From NCBI RefSeq assembly GCF_030540835.1, contig NZ_JAUOEK010000120.1, forward strand, positions 124,001 to 188,000: 64,000 bases of DNA. Reading direction: 5' to 3'. This document shows, one piece after another, positions 1 to 8,455 of this stretch. Within the stretch, counting starts at the first letter, position 1. Each line of letters opens with the position of its first letter. Origin of the DNA: Flavivirga aquimarina (lineage in GTDB: Bacteria; Bacteroidota; Bacteroidia; Flavobacteriales; Flavobacteriaceae). The notes under the pieces were generated by a model, which saw only the letters and a program-made list of their open reading frames with translations, was not told the origin of the DNA and made no database searches. The position numbers were made by a program, and so were the translations under genes.

Positions 1-102
1 AAAAAACACAAGTGCTATTACAATAAATGCGGTTATTATTGCTTCTATTCTTGGCGTTATAGAATTACCGTTTATATTTAATTTAATTTTTCTCATAAGC
101 AT
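1..102 (-). CDS. N-terminal fragment of an unidentified membrane protein
   Basis: A minus-strand reading frame starts at an ATG at 102 (or a second at 96) and stays open for 34 codons to the window edge. A basic, Asn-rich start (KIKLNING) is followed by a hydrophobic stretch (AIITAFIVIALVFF) that looks like a first membrane helix. It lies 129 bases downstream of the ion-channel gene on the same strand and may belong to that operon. Too little is present to name it, and a chance frame is possible. Confidence 0.4.
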   Translation of the reverse strand, partial: MLMRKIKLNINGNSITPRIEAIITAFIVIALVFF

Positions 103-231
103 ATTTCACATTAATATAGCTTGGGTTATCTGTCCTTGATGCAATAAATAATTCAGTTTAACTTTATACCCTGTCCTGGGTTTATCTGCCTACAAATGGT
201 AATAGTGGTTTCAGGACATTTTTATTATTAT

Positions 232-1302
232 CTATCCAAAAAATATAACCGCCTGAATTATATTGATTAACAGAAAACCGCAAGGAAAGAGGTATTTGCA
301 GTATCCCATTAGCTTCTGGTTACTTATTTTTTTACTTTTAGCTGCTATGGAATGCCCCAGTATTATAATGAGTATACTTATGAAAATACTTAGGTATCCT
401 ATAGTAATCAAGGACTCGATAAAAGTACTGTAGGGAAGATTGGGCAGAATATTGGATGTGTGAAAATTAAATGCCACAACAGTAAGCATAAGGGTAAAAT
501 TAGTTGCTAACTGATCTGATAAATCCGGTATCCAAAAAACGGACCAGGAAATAGAAATAATAAGAAAAAGGGGAAATATGAATTGCCATAAATAATACCT
601 GATTTTTCTTTTAGCATTAATTTCTATATTATATCTGGAAAATTCGACAGGTCTACCATCTGTGCTTAAATGTGAATATTCTTTTTTGCTTACATATTTC
701 CGTTCGTTGTATATTAACCATTCTTCGGGCATCTCTTTATTTATAGAGATTATGGCATCGTTACTTCTCTCAAATACAAGGGATTTATCATCATAAGAAA
801 AAGCCTCTAGCTGAATGGAAAAGCATTGTCTGTCGAATGGAAACTTTTTAAAATCCATAGACGTTGTAAAAACAGCATTAAATCGTTCGTTATAGGTTAC
901 ATTTCCGTCCGGTCTGATAATAAGCTGTTTGTTGACCGTATTTCTTTTTCCAACCACATTAATAAACTCGAAAGCAGGAACCCATATTTCTTTGCCGATT
1001 TTTTCGTCTGCAACCTGGTTTTCGTAAATAATTTTGTTAGAGTTCTTTTTTTTGACAATGTTTCTTTCGTCGAACCAACTCGCAACAAAATAGCCATCAA
1101 TCGTATAGGTTTCATTTAGTGTATTAATACCATATATTTTATTAATTTGAATTTTAGGGGTAATCTTTACAGGTTGTATGCTATCCCCATAATGGGTTTC
1201 TCCATCTTGCTTTTTAGCTGACAAAACCACTCCGTTATAATTCTCATAAAAACAAAAAGAATTACTCAATAATAAGGTTAAATATATGCCTAGGTACATC
1301 AT
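232..1302 (-). CDS. ELIC-like pentameric ligand-gated ion channel
   Basis: A 356-aa member of the Cys-loop receptor superfamily. Residues 1-20 look like a signal peptide. The extracellular ligand-binding domain (about 25-235) carries the family's Trp/Asp/Arg strand (ASWFDER, 74-80) and FPFDRQ (154-159), without the eukaryotic Cys pair, as in bacterial members. Four membrane helices follow: M1 about 236-258, pore-lining M2 about 262-285, M3 292-315 and M4 333-355. The M2-M3 region (LMLTVVAF, then TSNILPNLPYS) resembles from memory the Erwinia/Dickeya channel ELIC, a cation channel opened by primary amines including GABA. The protein should sit in the inner membrane with its binding domain in the periplasm. 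The start lies 2 bases after the stop of the decarboxylase gene, so the two are almost certainly cotranslated. Ligand identity is inference. Confidence 0.93.
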   Translation of the reverse strand: MMYLGIYLTLLLSNSFCFYENYNGVVLSAKKQDGETHYGDSIQPVKITPKIQINKIYGINTLNETYTIDGYFVASWFDERNIVKKKNSNKIIYENQVADEKIGKEIWVPAFEFINVVGKRNTVNKQLIIRPDGNVTYNERFNAVFTTSMDFKKFPFDRQCFSIQLEAFSYDDKSLVFERSNDAIISINKEMPEEWLIYNERKYVSKKEYSHLSTDGRPVEFSRYNIEINAKRKIRYYLWQFIFPLFLIISISWSVFWIPDLSDQLATNFTLMLTVVAFNFHTSNILPNLPYSTFIESLITIGYLSIFISILIIILGHSIAAKSKKISNQKLMGYCKYLFPCGFLLINIIQAVIFFG

Positions 1303-1304
1303 GA

Positions 1305-2594
1305 TTAACTAATTGGTTTACCGTCAATAACAAGGGTTGCATAGCACTCAAAAAGATCATTGACCAATTGAACAAGAAAAAACTCTTTCATATCGTTGCG
1401 TACCACAATTCGCATAACTGTAATATCCATTTTACCTGAAAGCTTGTAATATGGAAGCATCCATTTTTTCTCTCGCAACAATTGTGTAAACTTGTTTATA
1501 TCAACCTGTATCGGTTCTTTAAATTTGAATACAACAACAGGAATTTTACCATCAGAAAGTACTTCGAACACCCCATGCCTTGTTAATAATTGAGTCAAGA
1601 ATTTTGTATTTGCCATGCATTGCTCAATGATTTTCCTATAGCCTCCGAAACCGTAATGAAGAAAATTGAAATATTGTGCAAGGACTAATGAAAATGATCT
1701 TGAAAAGTTTACTGTAAATGAATCTGAAACGCCGCAAAGGTAACTGGACTTAATGTTTAATTCTGAATGGAAATAGCGTTTATCTCTAAACAACAACCAC
1801 CCTAGCCCAGGATAAACCAATCCGAATTTATGCCCGGATAAATTAATGGATCGCACAAGAGAACATTCAAAATCCCACATACCATAATCTGATGCATCCA
1901 AAAAAGGCACAACAAAACCACCTATAGCGGCATCTATGTGTATCCCTACATCCCAGTTATTATCCTTGTTAATTTTTTCCAGCCTTTCATTTAAAATATT
2001 TATGGGGTCGCAGGTGCCTAAAGATGTGCTTCCTAAAATTGCTACAACGCTTATGGTGTTATGGTCAATATTTTTTAGAACATGCTCCAATGGGTATTCG
2101 TTATAAACTTCCAAAGGAACTTCACGGATTTCAACATCTAAATACCTGGAAAACTTATACCAGCACAAATGAGCATTACTACAAAATACGATATTTGGTT
2201 TTCCTTGATTATTCTTTTTTTTCCATTCCCATTTTGCTGCAAGGATTGCCAAAAATATAGACTCTGAAGAGCCTGTAGTAGAGCTGCCAAATACCTGATC
2301 TATATTCGGAGCATGCAAAAAACGGGCTATCGTTTTAACCATATTTTCGTGAATACCTGTCGCTTTGTGGTATTCGTGTTGATTCACCATATTGACTCCC
2401 ATAGATTGATGAATTAGAAAGTCTGCTTCAGGTAACATTTCTATGGTGGTATAGCTTCCTAAATCATGACTTGTTAAACCATCTGCTTCTAATTCCTTAT
2501 AAATTATTTTTAGGGCACCATAGGCCGAAAATCCGTGTTGAAGGAGGTCGTTATCAGGAGTTTTAGAAAATACGTTTTTAAAAATTTCAGACAT
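1305..2594 (-). CDS. Glutamate-decarboxylase-like PLP enzyme
   Basis: 429 aa, group II PLP-dependent decarboxylase fold. Visible motifs are the phosphate-binding GSSTTGSSE (103-111), HIDAA (219-223, Asp221 pairing with the pyridine nitrogen) and SGHKFG (253-258, Lys256 as the Schiff-base lysine). The region after the lysine (YPGLGWLLFRD, later TVNFSR) follows E. coli GadA/GadB closely. The substrate-contact segment is GSYTT where GadB has an ATF-type segment, so glutamate to GABA is plausible but another acidic amino acid is possible. The protein is shorter than GadB (466 aa) and appears cytoplasmic. It is the middle gene of a porin, decarboxylase, channel set: 41 bases after the porin stop and 2 bases before the channel start. 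Confidence 0.88.
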   Translation of the reverse strand: MSEIFKNVFSKTPDNDLLQHGFSAYGALKIIYKELEADGLTSHDLGSYTTIEMLPEADFLIHQSMGVNMVNQHEYHKATGIHENMVKTIARFLHAPNIDQVFGSSTTGSSESIFLAILAAKWEWKKKNNQGKPNIVFCSNAHLCWYKFSRYLDVEIREVPLEVYNEYPLEHVLKNIDHNTISVVAILGSTSLGTCDPINILNERLEKINKDNNWDVGIHIDAAIGGFVVPFLDASDYGMWDFECSLVRSINLSGHKFGLVYPGLGWLLFRDKRYFHSELNIKSSYLCGVSDSFTVNFSRSFSLVLAQYFNFLHYGFGGYRKIIEQCMANTKFLTQLLTRHGVFEVLSDGKIPVVVFKFKEPIQVDINKFTQLLREKKWMLPYYKLSGKMDITVMRIVVRNDMKEFFLVQLVNDLFECYATLVIDGKPIS

Positions 2595-2635
2595 TGCAGG
2601 TTTTTCAATTATGAATTAGATGTGTAGCAGGAGTG

Positions 2636-3439
2636 TTATTTTAATATAAAGTTCATCCCTGCCTGAATATGGTTTGTGTTTTGTTCTATAATTCGTGTTG
2701 TTCTTAAAAAGATGCTTATTGTAAGGGTATTGCGTGTAAATGATGTTGAAACTCCGAGGTTAAAATCACGCCATCCGTTTGTTTCTTTAGTATTATTAAA
2801 CCTATGTGCTAACGACCCTGTTATCGCCATGCTATTTTTTTTCCAGCTATACAATTGTTTTTGTAAAGCAAGGGAGGTATAAAAGCTCCCCGAATCGCTA
2901 ACAAATACAGTAATGTTGGGTTGCAGAAAGGTGGAAGGAAGTGCTATGCCGGTATATACCTCTCCAAAATTTGAATTTCTTAAACCGGCAATAGCAGGTG
3001 CATAATAATAAACCACCCCTAAAGAAGTCGTGACCCGTTTGGAAATAGCATAATTGTAATTAAGGGCAGAAGATATTTCTAAGTCATTTGTATCATAATC
3101 TGCACCAAAACTACTCCAGATATTTATTGAAAAACCACTTTTGCCAAACGCATAATTGGTATTGGACTGGATTGCGGGATAACCAGACACCAAATCCCTC
3201 CAAATATAATTGGTAGTAGCCAATACTTCAAAACCAATATTGTTTTTCGCTACTGTATCGGACAGCTTATCGTTTTTTAGTTTTAATATGATTTTTTCTA
3301 AATCTTCCGTTGTATAAAAAGTATTGAAATACGCTATTAACTGCCGTTTCTTTATTAAATGGTCTATTTTCTGTGCCGTTGCAAGATGACACGACAGATA
3401 AAAAATTACGAAACACATTAAATGAAGTCCTTTTTTCAT
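2636..3439 (-). CDS. Putative outer-membrane porin, TorF/Gcw_chp-like
   Basis: 267 aa. A signal peptide (about 1-22, ending ATAQ) precedes a helical spacer (25-65) and then alternating, aromatic-rich beta strands running to the C-terminus, as in small outer-membrane barrels. The first strand motif TTNYIWRDL resembles the start of the TorF-family putative porins. Barrel closure is suggested by the terminal strand ending in FILK. It is the first gene of the operon with the decarboxylase and the ligand-gated channel, so it could let the decarboxylase substrate or product cross the outer membrane; that role is inference. No clear promoter was found in the 295 bases upstream, which hold nothing else I can identify. 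Confidence 0.7.
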   Translation of the reverse strand: MKKGLHLMCFVIFYLSCHLATAQKIDHLIKKRQLIAYFNTFYTTEDLEKIILKLKNDKLSDTVAKNNIGFEVLATTNYIWRDLVSGYPAIQSNTNYAFGKSGFSINIWSSFGADYDTNDLEISSALNYNYAISKRVTTSLGVVYYYAPAIAGLRNSNFGEVYTGIALPSTFLQPNITVFVSDSGSFYTSLALQKQLYSWKKNSMAITGSLAHRFNNTKETNGWRDFNLGVSTSFTRNTLTISIFLRTTRIIEQNTNHIQAGMNFILK

Positions 3440-3734
3440 GATGGAGGGGTATTAAATGGTTTTTAATAAAAACTCTCTTTAGTATTCTGTTTTTAGGTGT
3501 ATTGGTCTTGTTGATCAATAGCATAAATAACCTAGCCTTTGGAAGACAAAGGTGTGATCGTGTGCTCAAGCAGACCCATAGTAAGGATTGAGACAAGTGT
3601 TGCATCACAGGGGAAAGGTTATATGCAACTAAACAATCAAAACAACCTGGCTTAGTGCCTTGAACTTATCCAAAAGAGCAATTCTAAAGAAAGTTTTATA
3701 TGGTTTACAGACAATTGTGGTGCGTTACCAGAAA

Positions 3735-4277
3735 CTAACGCTTTGTTTGGGTGGCCTTTATTAATTTGTCTGTTTGTGTATTAATTTCTAATCTATTATC
3801 CGTTTCTATAAATAATTCCCCTTTACATCCTTTGGTCATGCCACATACTTTTACTTTGGGGTACTTCGCTTTCCATAAATCGGCAATATGGTCCTTCAAC
3901 GCAGAATAACAAATGGAGAAATGAACCTCTGATAGTTTGGCTGAACCTTTTAACTTTTCTAACAATTCCATACTCTCTTTAACAGGAAGTTTTCCCCGGT
4001 TATCATCCCATAAATTTCCATTTACTTCTCCACCATAAGCATGCATCATTACAATACTATCATCTGCCATAGTTATGGTTTCCATGTTATTGGAGTATAC
4101 CAACGAAGCACTGGTAATAAGCTGTGTACCAAAACGCACTTCCTTTTTATTTGCAAACGATTTTTTAACCATTTCAAATAGTTCCCTGCTATTTGCTACA
4201 CAATCATCTCCTGATCTTCTGGTACTTTTATCGGGATAGGGGATAAATATGACTAATTGTTTTCCTTTATTCTTCAT
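3735..4277 (-). CDS. Small clan CD (caspase/CHAT-like) putative cysteine peptidase
   Basis: 180 aa, no signal peptide. I do not recognise a named family, but the layout is that of clan CD peptidases. A hydrophobic strand ends in His followed by small residues (SIVMMHAYGG, His79), and about 40 residues later another strand ends in Cys (VHFSICYSA, Cys123). An early strand (QLVIFIPY) and a following KVKVCGM strand fit the alternating fold. The spacing and the strand-H and strand-C pattern match CHAT and caspase-like domains, though the domain is compact and the usual AC/SC is IC here. It is the last gene of the DUF2589/hydrolase locus, 121 bases after the patatin gene. Peptidase activity is inference. 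Confidence 0.55.
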   Translation of the reverse strand: MKNKGKQLVIFIPYPDKSTRRSGDDCVANSRELFEMVKKSFANKKEVRFGTQLITSASLVYSNNMETITMADDSIVMMHAYGGEVNGNLWDDNRGKLPVKESMELLEKLKGSAKLSEVHFSICYSALKDHIADLWKAKYPKVKVCGMTKGCKGELFIETDNRLEINTQTDKLIKATQTKR

Positions 4278-4398
4278 TCATTATACTATTTAAATGTTGT
4301 GTGATTTACGTCATTGAAAACTTGCAAACGTGTTGCCTGAAGTTGTTCAAAAGTAGGCTTTACCTTGCTCAAAAAATTTCAAAACCTGACAATTATTT

Positions 4399-5655
4399 TT
4401 AATCCAGATCTTTTAATTTTCCCATCAAATCTCCATATGGTGTACCTGCAAATTCTACGATTATATCACCATTAGAATCAAACCTTCCTAATTCCAAATA
4501 TTTTTCTATAAATTTGTATGCTTCGTTATAAGAATCCCGAAGTTGTTGAGGTGTAGGTTCCCCAAGTAATGTGGTAATTGGATCAATACCTTCAGAGGTA
4601 ACCTTTTCGTTAAGTCCGACCAAGGTCATATTAGGATTAATTTTAAACCCATTTACGCAAGAGGCGTATTCTTCCCCAACGATTAACTCTCTTTTAAATA
4701 GTGATTGAATTGCAAACTTGTTTAGAGTCCCAAAATTGTGAAATACTTCAGAGTCCCACGCATCTTGTACCTTTTTATTACCTAAATGCAGTAGCAAGGT
4801 ATTTTCTTTTCCAAAAATCTCCGGGATATATGGTAAATTCTGAAAGATCCCACCATCAATGCAATTAATTCCCAGTGCTTTTAATCTTACCGGTGGAAGC
4901 GCCCATGGAAACGATGCCGATGCTGCCATGGCTTTAATCATAGGCACTTTTTTATGCGCTTCATAAAAGGTAGACCCTTTCATACTGGTAAAAGTTATGG
5001 GTCTCATTTCTTTTTCGTTAACAACAGTTGCCGTAGTTGTAAAATGCCCTAATCCTAATTTAATCATCTCGCTTTCACCGAGCATGTCCAACAAACCACT
5101 CCATTGCTCCATGGTCATGCTTTCTACTTCTTCTAATTGCTCAAAGAGCTTTTTCGTTTTTGGCTTACCTACTAATTCTTCCGCTTCTTTACGCCTTTTA
5201 AAAACCATTTCTTTATAAGCTGATAAAAGCTCTATTTGTATTTTCACAATGGGGTGATCGTTATCTTGTGCCTCTCCCATATGTAAAGGATCTCCTCCCA
5301 GTAAACGCCCATAAAGAATGGCATTAATTGCCAGATCGATCATATTTGATGGTAAATATTTAGGTTTTTTTGATTGTTTCACAATATTTCTTAAACTAAT
5401 GGGGGTAATCTTTTCTAACTCTTTATCTATTTTTATTGACGACAACCGTACTCCCGAAAAAATTGACAATGTTTCTGTTGGAACTCCAATTGCTTTATTA
5501 TAGGCAAGTATACTTCCGGCACTGGTGCCTCCCCAATGCTTCACATGACTTATTCTTTTTGATTTTTCTAACCTTTGGATCGCTCCTAAATGTGAAACTC
5601 CTTTAGATCCTCCTCCGCTTAATATGACGTTTCTAGTGTTATTTACTAATTGCAT
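4399..5655 (-). CDS. Patatin-like phospholipase
   Basis: 418 aa. Patatin signatures are complete: oxyanion loop GGGSKG (14-19), nucleophile elbow GTSAG (43-47, Ser45) and catalytic DGG (267-269, Asp267), giving a Ser-Asp dyad lipid acyl hydrolase. No signal peptide or membrane segment is seen, so it is probably cytosolic or delivered by an unseen route. A charged helical insert (about 130-200, Glu/Lys-rich) separates the dyad halves. Patatins are common effectors in bacterial conflict and phage-defence systems, as well as housekeeping lipases. Here the gene sits between the caspase-like gene and the DUF2589 group on the same strand, which favours a specialised role (inference). Confidence 0.9.
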   Translation of the reverse strand: MQLVNNTRNVILSGGGSKGVSHLGAIQRLEKSKRISHVKHWGGTSAGSILAYNKAIGVPTETLSIFSGVRLSSIKIDKELEKITPISLRNIVKQSKKPKYLPSNMIDLAINAILYGRLLGGDPLHMGEAQDNDHPIVKIQIELLSAYKEMVFKRRKEAEELVGKPKTKKLFEQLEEVESMTMEQWSGLLDMLGESEMIKLGLGHFTTTATVVNEKEMRPITFTSMKGSTFYEAHKKVPMIKAMAASASFPWALPPVRLKALGINCIDGGIFQNLPYIPEIFGKENTLLLHLGNKKVQDAWDSEVFHNFGTLNKFAIQSLFKRELIVGEEYASCVNGFKINPNMTLVGLNEKVTSEGIDPITTLLGEPTPQQLRDSYNEAYKFIEKYLELGRFDSNGDIIVEFAGTPYGDLMGKLKDLD

Positions 5656-5763
5656 GATAATTATTTTTTAAATTTTAATTTGTATATATTAATTTTATAG
5701 TTTTTACTAACCTTTATTTAGCTGCCTCTTCTTTGTTGACTCGAACTTATTTTAATAAACAAA

Positions 5764-6306
5764 TTAAGGTGTCATTCTGGCAATAATAAGGTCCAGCATT
5801 TTTTGCAGGCCTTCGGGTTTATCCTGCATTTTTGCTTCTACACGAAAGTTATATTTTGCACCCTGGTTCTCTTTTCGTGTGTTTTCTCTCGATTCTGTAA
5901 GTTTACCCAGCATTTCTACTTTTTGAAGCGAAAAAAGTTTTAACCTTTTATTCTTTTCTTCGTCTGTAAAATCGGTTTTATCAAAATTCTCTATAGTGGT
6001 ACTTACCTGTAATTGAAAATCGACAGCAACTTTATCAATCATTAAAGAAGGGATTGGCACCATTGAAAGTATGGGGGCTTTTATTGTTTCGGTTTTATAA
6101 GACATAGCTCCTTCTTCCAGTTTATCTGCAACTGGAACATCAAAATTGATGGTTTTAAGGCTTCCCTCGTCGTTAAAGCCTACAAGTTCAATAAACTCGT
6201 GAGTACTTAAAGCCAGGGCGACCTGCGACTCCATAACGGCTCTAAATGGTGCGCCTATAAGTTCTCTTATGGGCAGTTGATTCATTTGGTTTTCTATATT
6301 CTCCAT
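5764..6306 (-). CDS. DUF2589-type protein (paralog C)
   Basis: 180 aa. It shares three blocks with its neighbours. The first is an N-terminal amphipathic helix LPIRELIGAPFRA with a following SQVALA. The second is a central strand with PIPSLMID-VAVDF. The third is a C-terminal helix after PEGLQKMLD. These match the DUF2589 family as I know it, which has no assigned function. A Lys/Glu-rich insert (about 110-145) replaces the Ser/Thr-rich stretch of paralog D. It has no signal peptide. Only 2 bases separate it from paralog B upstream, and 108 bases from the patatin gene downstream. Several homologs in tandem suggest a hetero-oligomer. It is most like the 8456-9022 paralog. Confidence 0.75.
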   Translation of the reverse strand: MENIENQMNQLPIRELIGAPFRAVMESQVALALSTHEFIELVGFNDEGSLKTINFDVPVADKLEEGAMSYKTETIKAPILSMVPIPSLMIDKVAVDFQLQVSTTIENFDKTDFTDEEKNKRLKLFSLQKVEMLGKLTESRENTRKENQGAKYNFRVEAKMQDKPEGLQKMLDLIIARMTP

Positions 6307-6308
6307 GG

Positions 6309-6779
6309 CTAATTATCTTTAGGGATTACGTTTGTTGTGAAATTTTCTATAATACGCTGTATACCTTCTGGGGCATCTCCTTTTTTAAATTTCATTTTTA
6401 AATCGATCATGTTAGGGTCTTTACCGGGCTTATTGGTTCCGTTAGAGAAGGAAATGTCGAGACTTGCTCGTTTTACCTGGTGGCCGGCTTTGGTTACTTC
6501 CTGCTTTGTTTCTACACCATCTACCCTCAGGCTCATATCTACCTCTAATTCTTCCAACTCTAACCCTGTTGGTGTTACGAGCGTTATTAAAGGCACATCG
6601 ATTGTAACGCCTTCCGATATATTCATGGCCATGGTTATGGGGTTATTATCATCATCAAAATAGCGATCTAACAAACCGATATAGAACTTTTCTACAACAT
6701 CCTGGGCTGCATTTACACTGTATTGAACGCCTTTGGCAATATCTGTTAATGTTTGCCCTGTATTTTTTTTAGTACTCAT
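6309..6779 (-). CDS. DUF2589-related protein (paralog B, divergent)
   Basis: 156 aa, the most divergent and shortest of the four paralogs. The central block reads PLITLVTPTGLELEELEVDM in place of the PIPSLLID-VTVDF pattern, and the C-terminal block is DAPEGIQRIIENF with a terminal VIPKDN. The N-terminal helix (AKGVQYSVNAAQDVVEKF) has lost the PIRELI motif. It is tightly packed, 2 bases before paralog C and 31 bases after paralog A, so transcription with both is nearly certain. There is no membrane segment. I infer homology from the block order and spacing; a profile comparison would settle it. Function unknown. Confidence 0.6.
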   Translation of the reverse strand: MSTKKNTGQTLTDIAKGVQYSVNAAQDVVEKFYIGLLDRYFDDDNNPITMAMNISEGVTIDVPLITLVTPTGLELEELEVDMSLRVDGVETKQEVTKAGHQVKRASLDISFSNGTNKPGKDPNMIDLKMKFKKGDAPEGIQRIIENFTTNVIPKDN

Positions 6780-6810
6780 TTTAATTATAGTTTGTGATTA
6801 TAACTAGTTA

Positions 6811-7380
6811 TTAGGATTGTATTTTTGGTATAATGCTGGATTCTGTAAGGATATCCAATATTCTGTTTAAGGATTCGGGACGCTCTTGTTTCTTTGCCAT
6901 AACCTTAAATTTATATCGGGCACTGGTGTCAGATCTATTCTCATCTGAAGTTCGATTTGCCAAACTGGTTTCTATAGCCACCCGGTCTTTTTCTACTTCT
7001 ATTTTTCTTCCTTGAGCGTCTTTAATGTATTGGGTCTCCGAATAATTACTAGAAGCATGAATTCTTAAATCGAAAGACACTTCTACTGTTTCTATAGCCA
7101 GCGATGGCGGATCCATAAGGGTTAAAAATGGCAGGTTTATCGCCATTTTACTGGTTTTCCCTGTTGGTTTTCCTTCAGCATCTAATTGGTTGGATTCATA
7201 GGAAAATGGTATCATGCGCAACTCGCCTTTTTTATCCAGAGCCACATTATCAAAAAAGTCAACCATTTGATCGTTTAATAATGATTGTGCTTTAACTGTG
7301 GCGATAATAGGTGCTGCTACCATTTTTTCTATAGCCATCGGCTTCATAACGCCTTGCATAGGTTTATCCTGGTTTTTCAT
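6811..7380 (-). CDS. DUF2589-type protein (paralog A)
   Basis: 189 aa. The N-terminal helix MAIEKMVAAPIIATVKAQ aligns with the PIRELI-APF-A--SQ helix of paralogs C and D. The central block is DPPSLAIETVEVSFDLRI, and the C-terminal block RPESLNRILDIL ends in a Pro-containing tail. Between them lies a polar, Asn/Ser/Asp-rich insert (about 130-160, including NRTSDENRSD). No signal peptide. It lies 22 bases after the 172-aa gene and 31 bases before paralog B. The shared architecture across four genes suggests duplication followed by specialisation of subunits in one complex (inference). Function unknown. Confidence 0.7.
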   Translation of the reverse strand: MKNQDKPMQGVMKPMAIEKMVAAPIIATVKAQSLLNDQMVDFFDNVALDKKGELRMIPFSYESNQLDAEGKPTGKTSKMAINLPFLTLMDPPSLAIETVEVSFDLRIHASSNYSETQYIKDAQGRKIEVEKDRVAIETSLANRTSDENRSDTSARYKFKVMAKKQERPESLNRILDILTESSIIPKIQS

Positions 7381-7402
7381 AATATTTTAATTGTTTATAA
7401 GC

Positions 7403-7921
7403 TTAATTTTTAGTGCGACTCTTTTCTAATCGCAGTATCTTTTTTATCCAGTTCCATATTTTTTGCCATGTAGACATTTTTTTTTCCAGGAAACAGCTGG
7501 TGTATGCTTTGGTATAATCCAATACGTCTTCTATAGAGTCTTTTTTATAATGCTCAAAAAAGACGGAAACAGTATGCATGTTTAATTGCTTGCACCGAAT
7601 TGAAAATTCGATGGTTTTATTTAGTGCTAGCTCTTTAAGCGCTTCTTTGGAAACCTGTTTTAGTACATATTTTTTAATAGGGACAGTAAGATAAAGATGC
7701 TCTAATGCATATGTGTTTGATAAAAAATGTGTCATCATTTGTTTTTTTATCTCTTCACTTTTTGCTGCCTGTTTGTTCTTCCCTCTATAGCAACTAATCC
7801 GTTCTTTTTTTAATGTCATGTCTACCGTTTCCAATTGTTTGAAAATGGATTGGTTTTCATAAACTAATCCAAGAAGTTCTTCAATAGTAGTAACATGTTT
7901 CTTGGATGGCCAAAATCGCAT
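7403..7921 (-). CDS. Unknown 172-aa protein with Trp-rich amphipathic tail
   Basis: I do not recognise this family. It is a mostly helical, Lys/Glu-rich protein without a signal peptide. The last 25 residues (starting MSTWQKIWNWIKKIL, then basic) form a striking amphipathic helix with three Trp residues and many Lys/Arg, as in membrane-surface anchors or membrane-active peptides. Three Cys residues are scattered (at about 44, 109 and 143). It is wedged between the GyrI-like gene (2 bases upstream) and DUF2589 paralog A (22 bases downstream), so it probably belongs to the same complex or pathway. A membrane-recruitment role is inference only. Confidence 0.6.
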   Translation of the reverse strand: MRFWPSKKHVTTIEELLGLVYENQSIFKQLETVDMTLKKERISCYRGKNKQAAKSEEIKKQMMTHFLSNTYALEHLYLTVPIKKYVLKQVSKEALKELALNKTIEFSIRCKQLNMHTVSVFFEHYKKDSIEDVLDYTKAYTSCFLEKKMSTWQKIWNWIKKILRLEKSRTKN

Positions 7922-7923
7922 AA

Positions 7924-8394
7924 CTATAAAATTGAAGGATTGATACCTATTAATAAATCTACTTTCAATGTTTCATCTTTTCTGTCCGAATCTTCATTTA
8001 TATTACTATAAAAGTTGTACAAGGGCGTAATAGGCTGAAGTTTATTATCTCTAACATAAGTATATATCATATTATGCGCATCTGTTAAATTGGTAGAACT
8101 TCCTTCATAACTTAGATGGAGTGCATTCATTAAATGAAATATTGGCTTTATGGTATAATCTTTAAGATCGTCTGTGTTATGCTCAATCGGAATCATAATT
8201 TCCATATCCATCAAACCGCTATTCCTATCCATATGATACACTGCGGTAATAACACCTCCTATTTGATTTAATTTTTTTTGGTCAATAAGCTTGGCCATTA
8301 AAGCAAATTCTTCATCGATCTCATTTTCTTGCACTTTTTTTCTACAGGATAACAGATTCTGTAGTTTTATCTCTTTGTTTTTTTCAATTTGCAT
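7924..8394 (-). CDS. GyrI-like small-molecule-binding domain protein
   Basis: 156 aa. The second half follows the SHV/GyrI-like effector-binding pattern: a GGVITAVYH strand, a MDMEIMIPIE strand, a helix-strand repeat around HLSYEGSSTNLTDAHNMIYTYVRDN, then PLYNFYSN and a final VDLLIGIN strand. Such domains bind small hydrophobic or cationic ligands and often accompany AraC/MerR regulators. Here the domain stands alone, with only a short helical lead-in (1-40) and no DNA-binding domain. It is 2 bases ahead of the 172-aa gene and 61 bases after DUF2589 paralog D. A ligand-sensing role for the locus is inference. Confidence 0.55.
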   Translation of the reverse strand: MQIEKNKEIKLQNLLSCRKKVQENEIDEEFALMAKLIDQKKLNQIGGVITAVYHMDRNSGLMDMEIMIPIEHNTDDLKDYTIKPIFHLMNALHLSYEGSSTNLTDAHNMIYTYVRDNKLQPITPLYNFYSNINEDSDRKDETLKVDLLIGINPSIL

Positions 8395-8455
8395 ACTATT
8401 CTATTTTTAAAAACCGAGGAGTATATCTTTATATAACTCCTCAGTTTAGAGTTAA

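Noticed and set aside
3267-3608. 113-codon minus-strand frame overlapping the porin start
   Set aside because: It overlaps the signal-peptide region of the porin-like gene in a different frame and has no domain or signal peptide.
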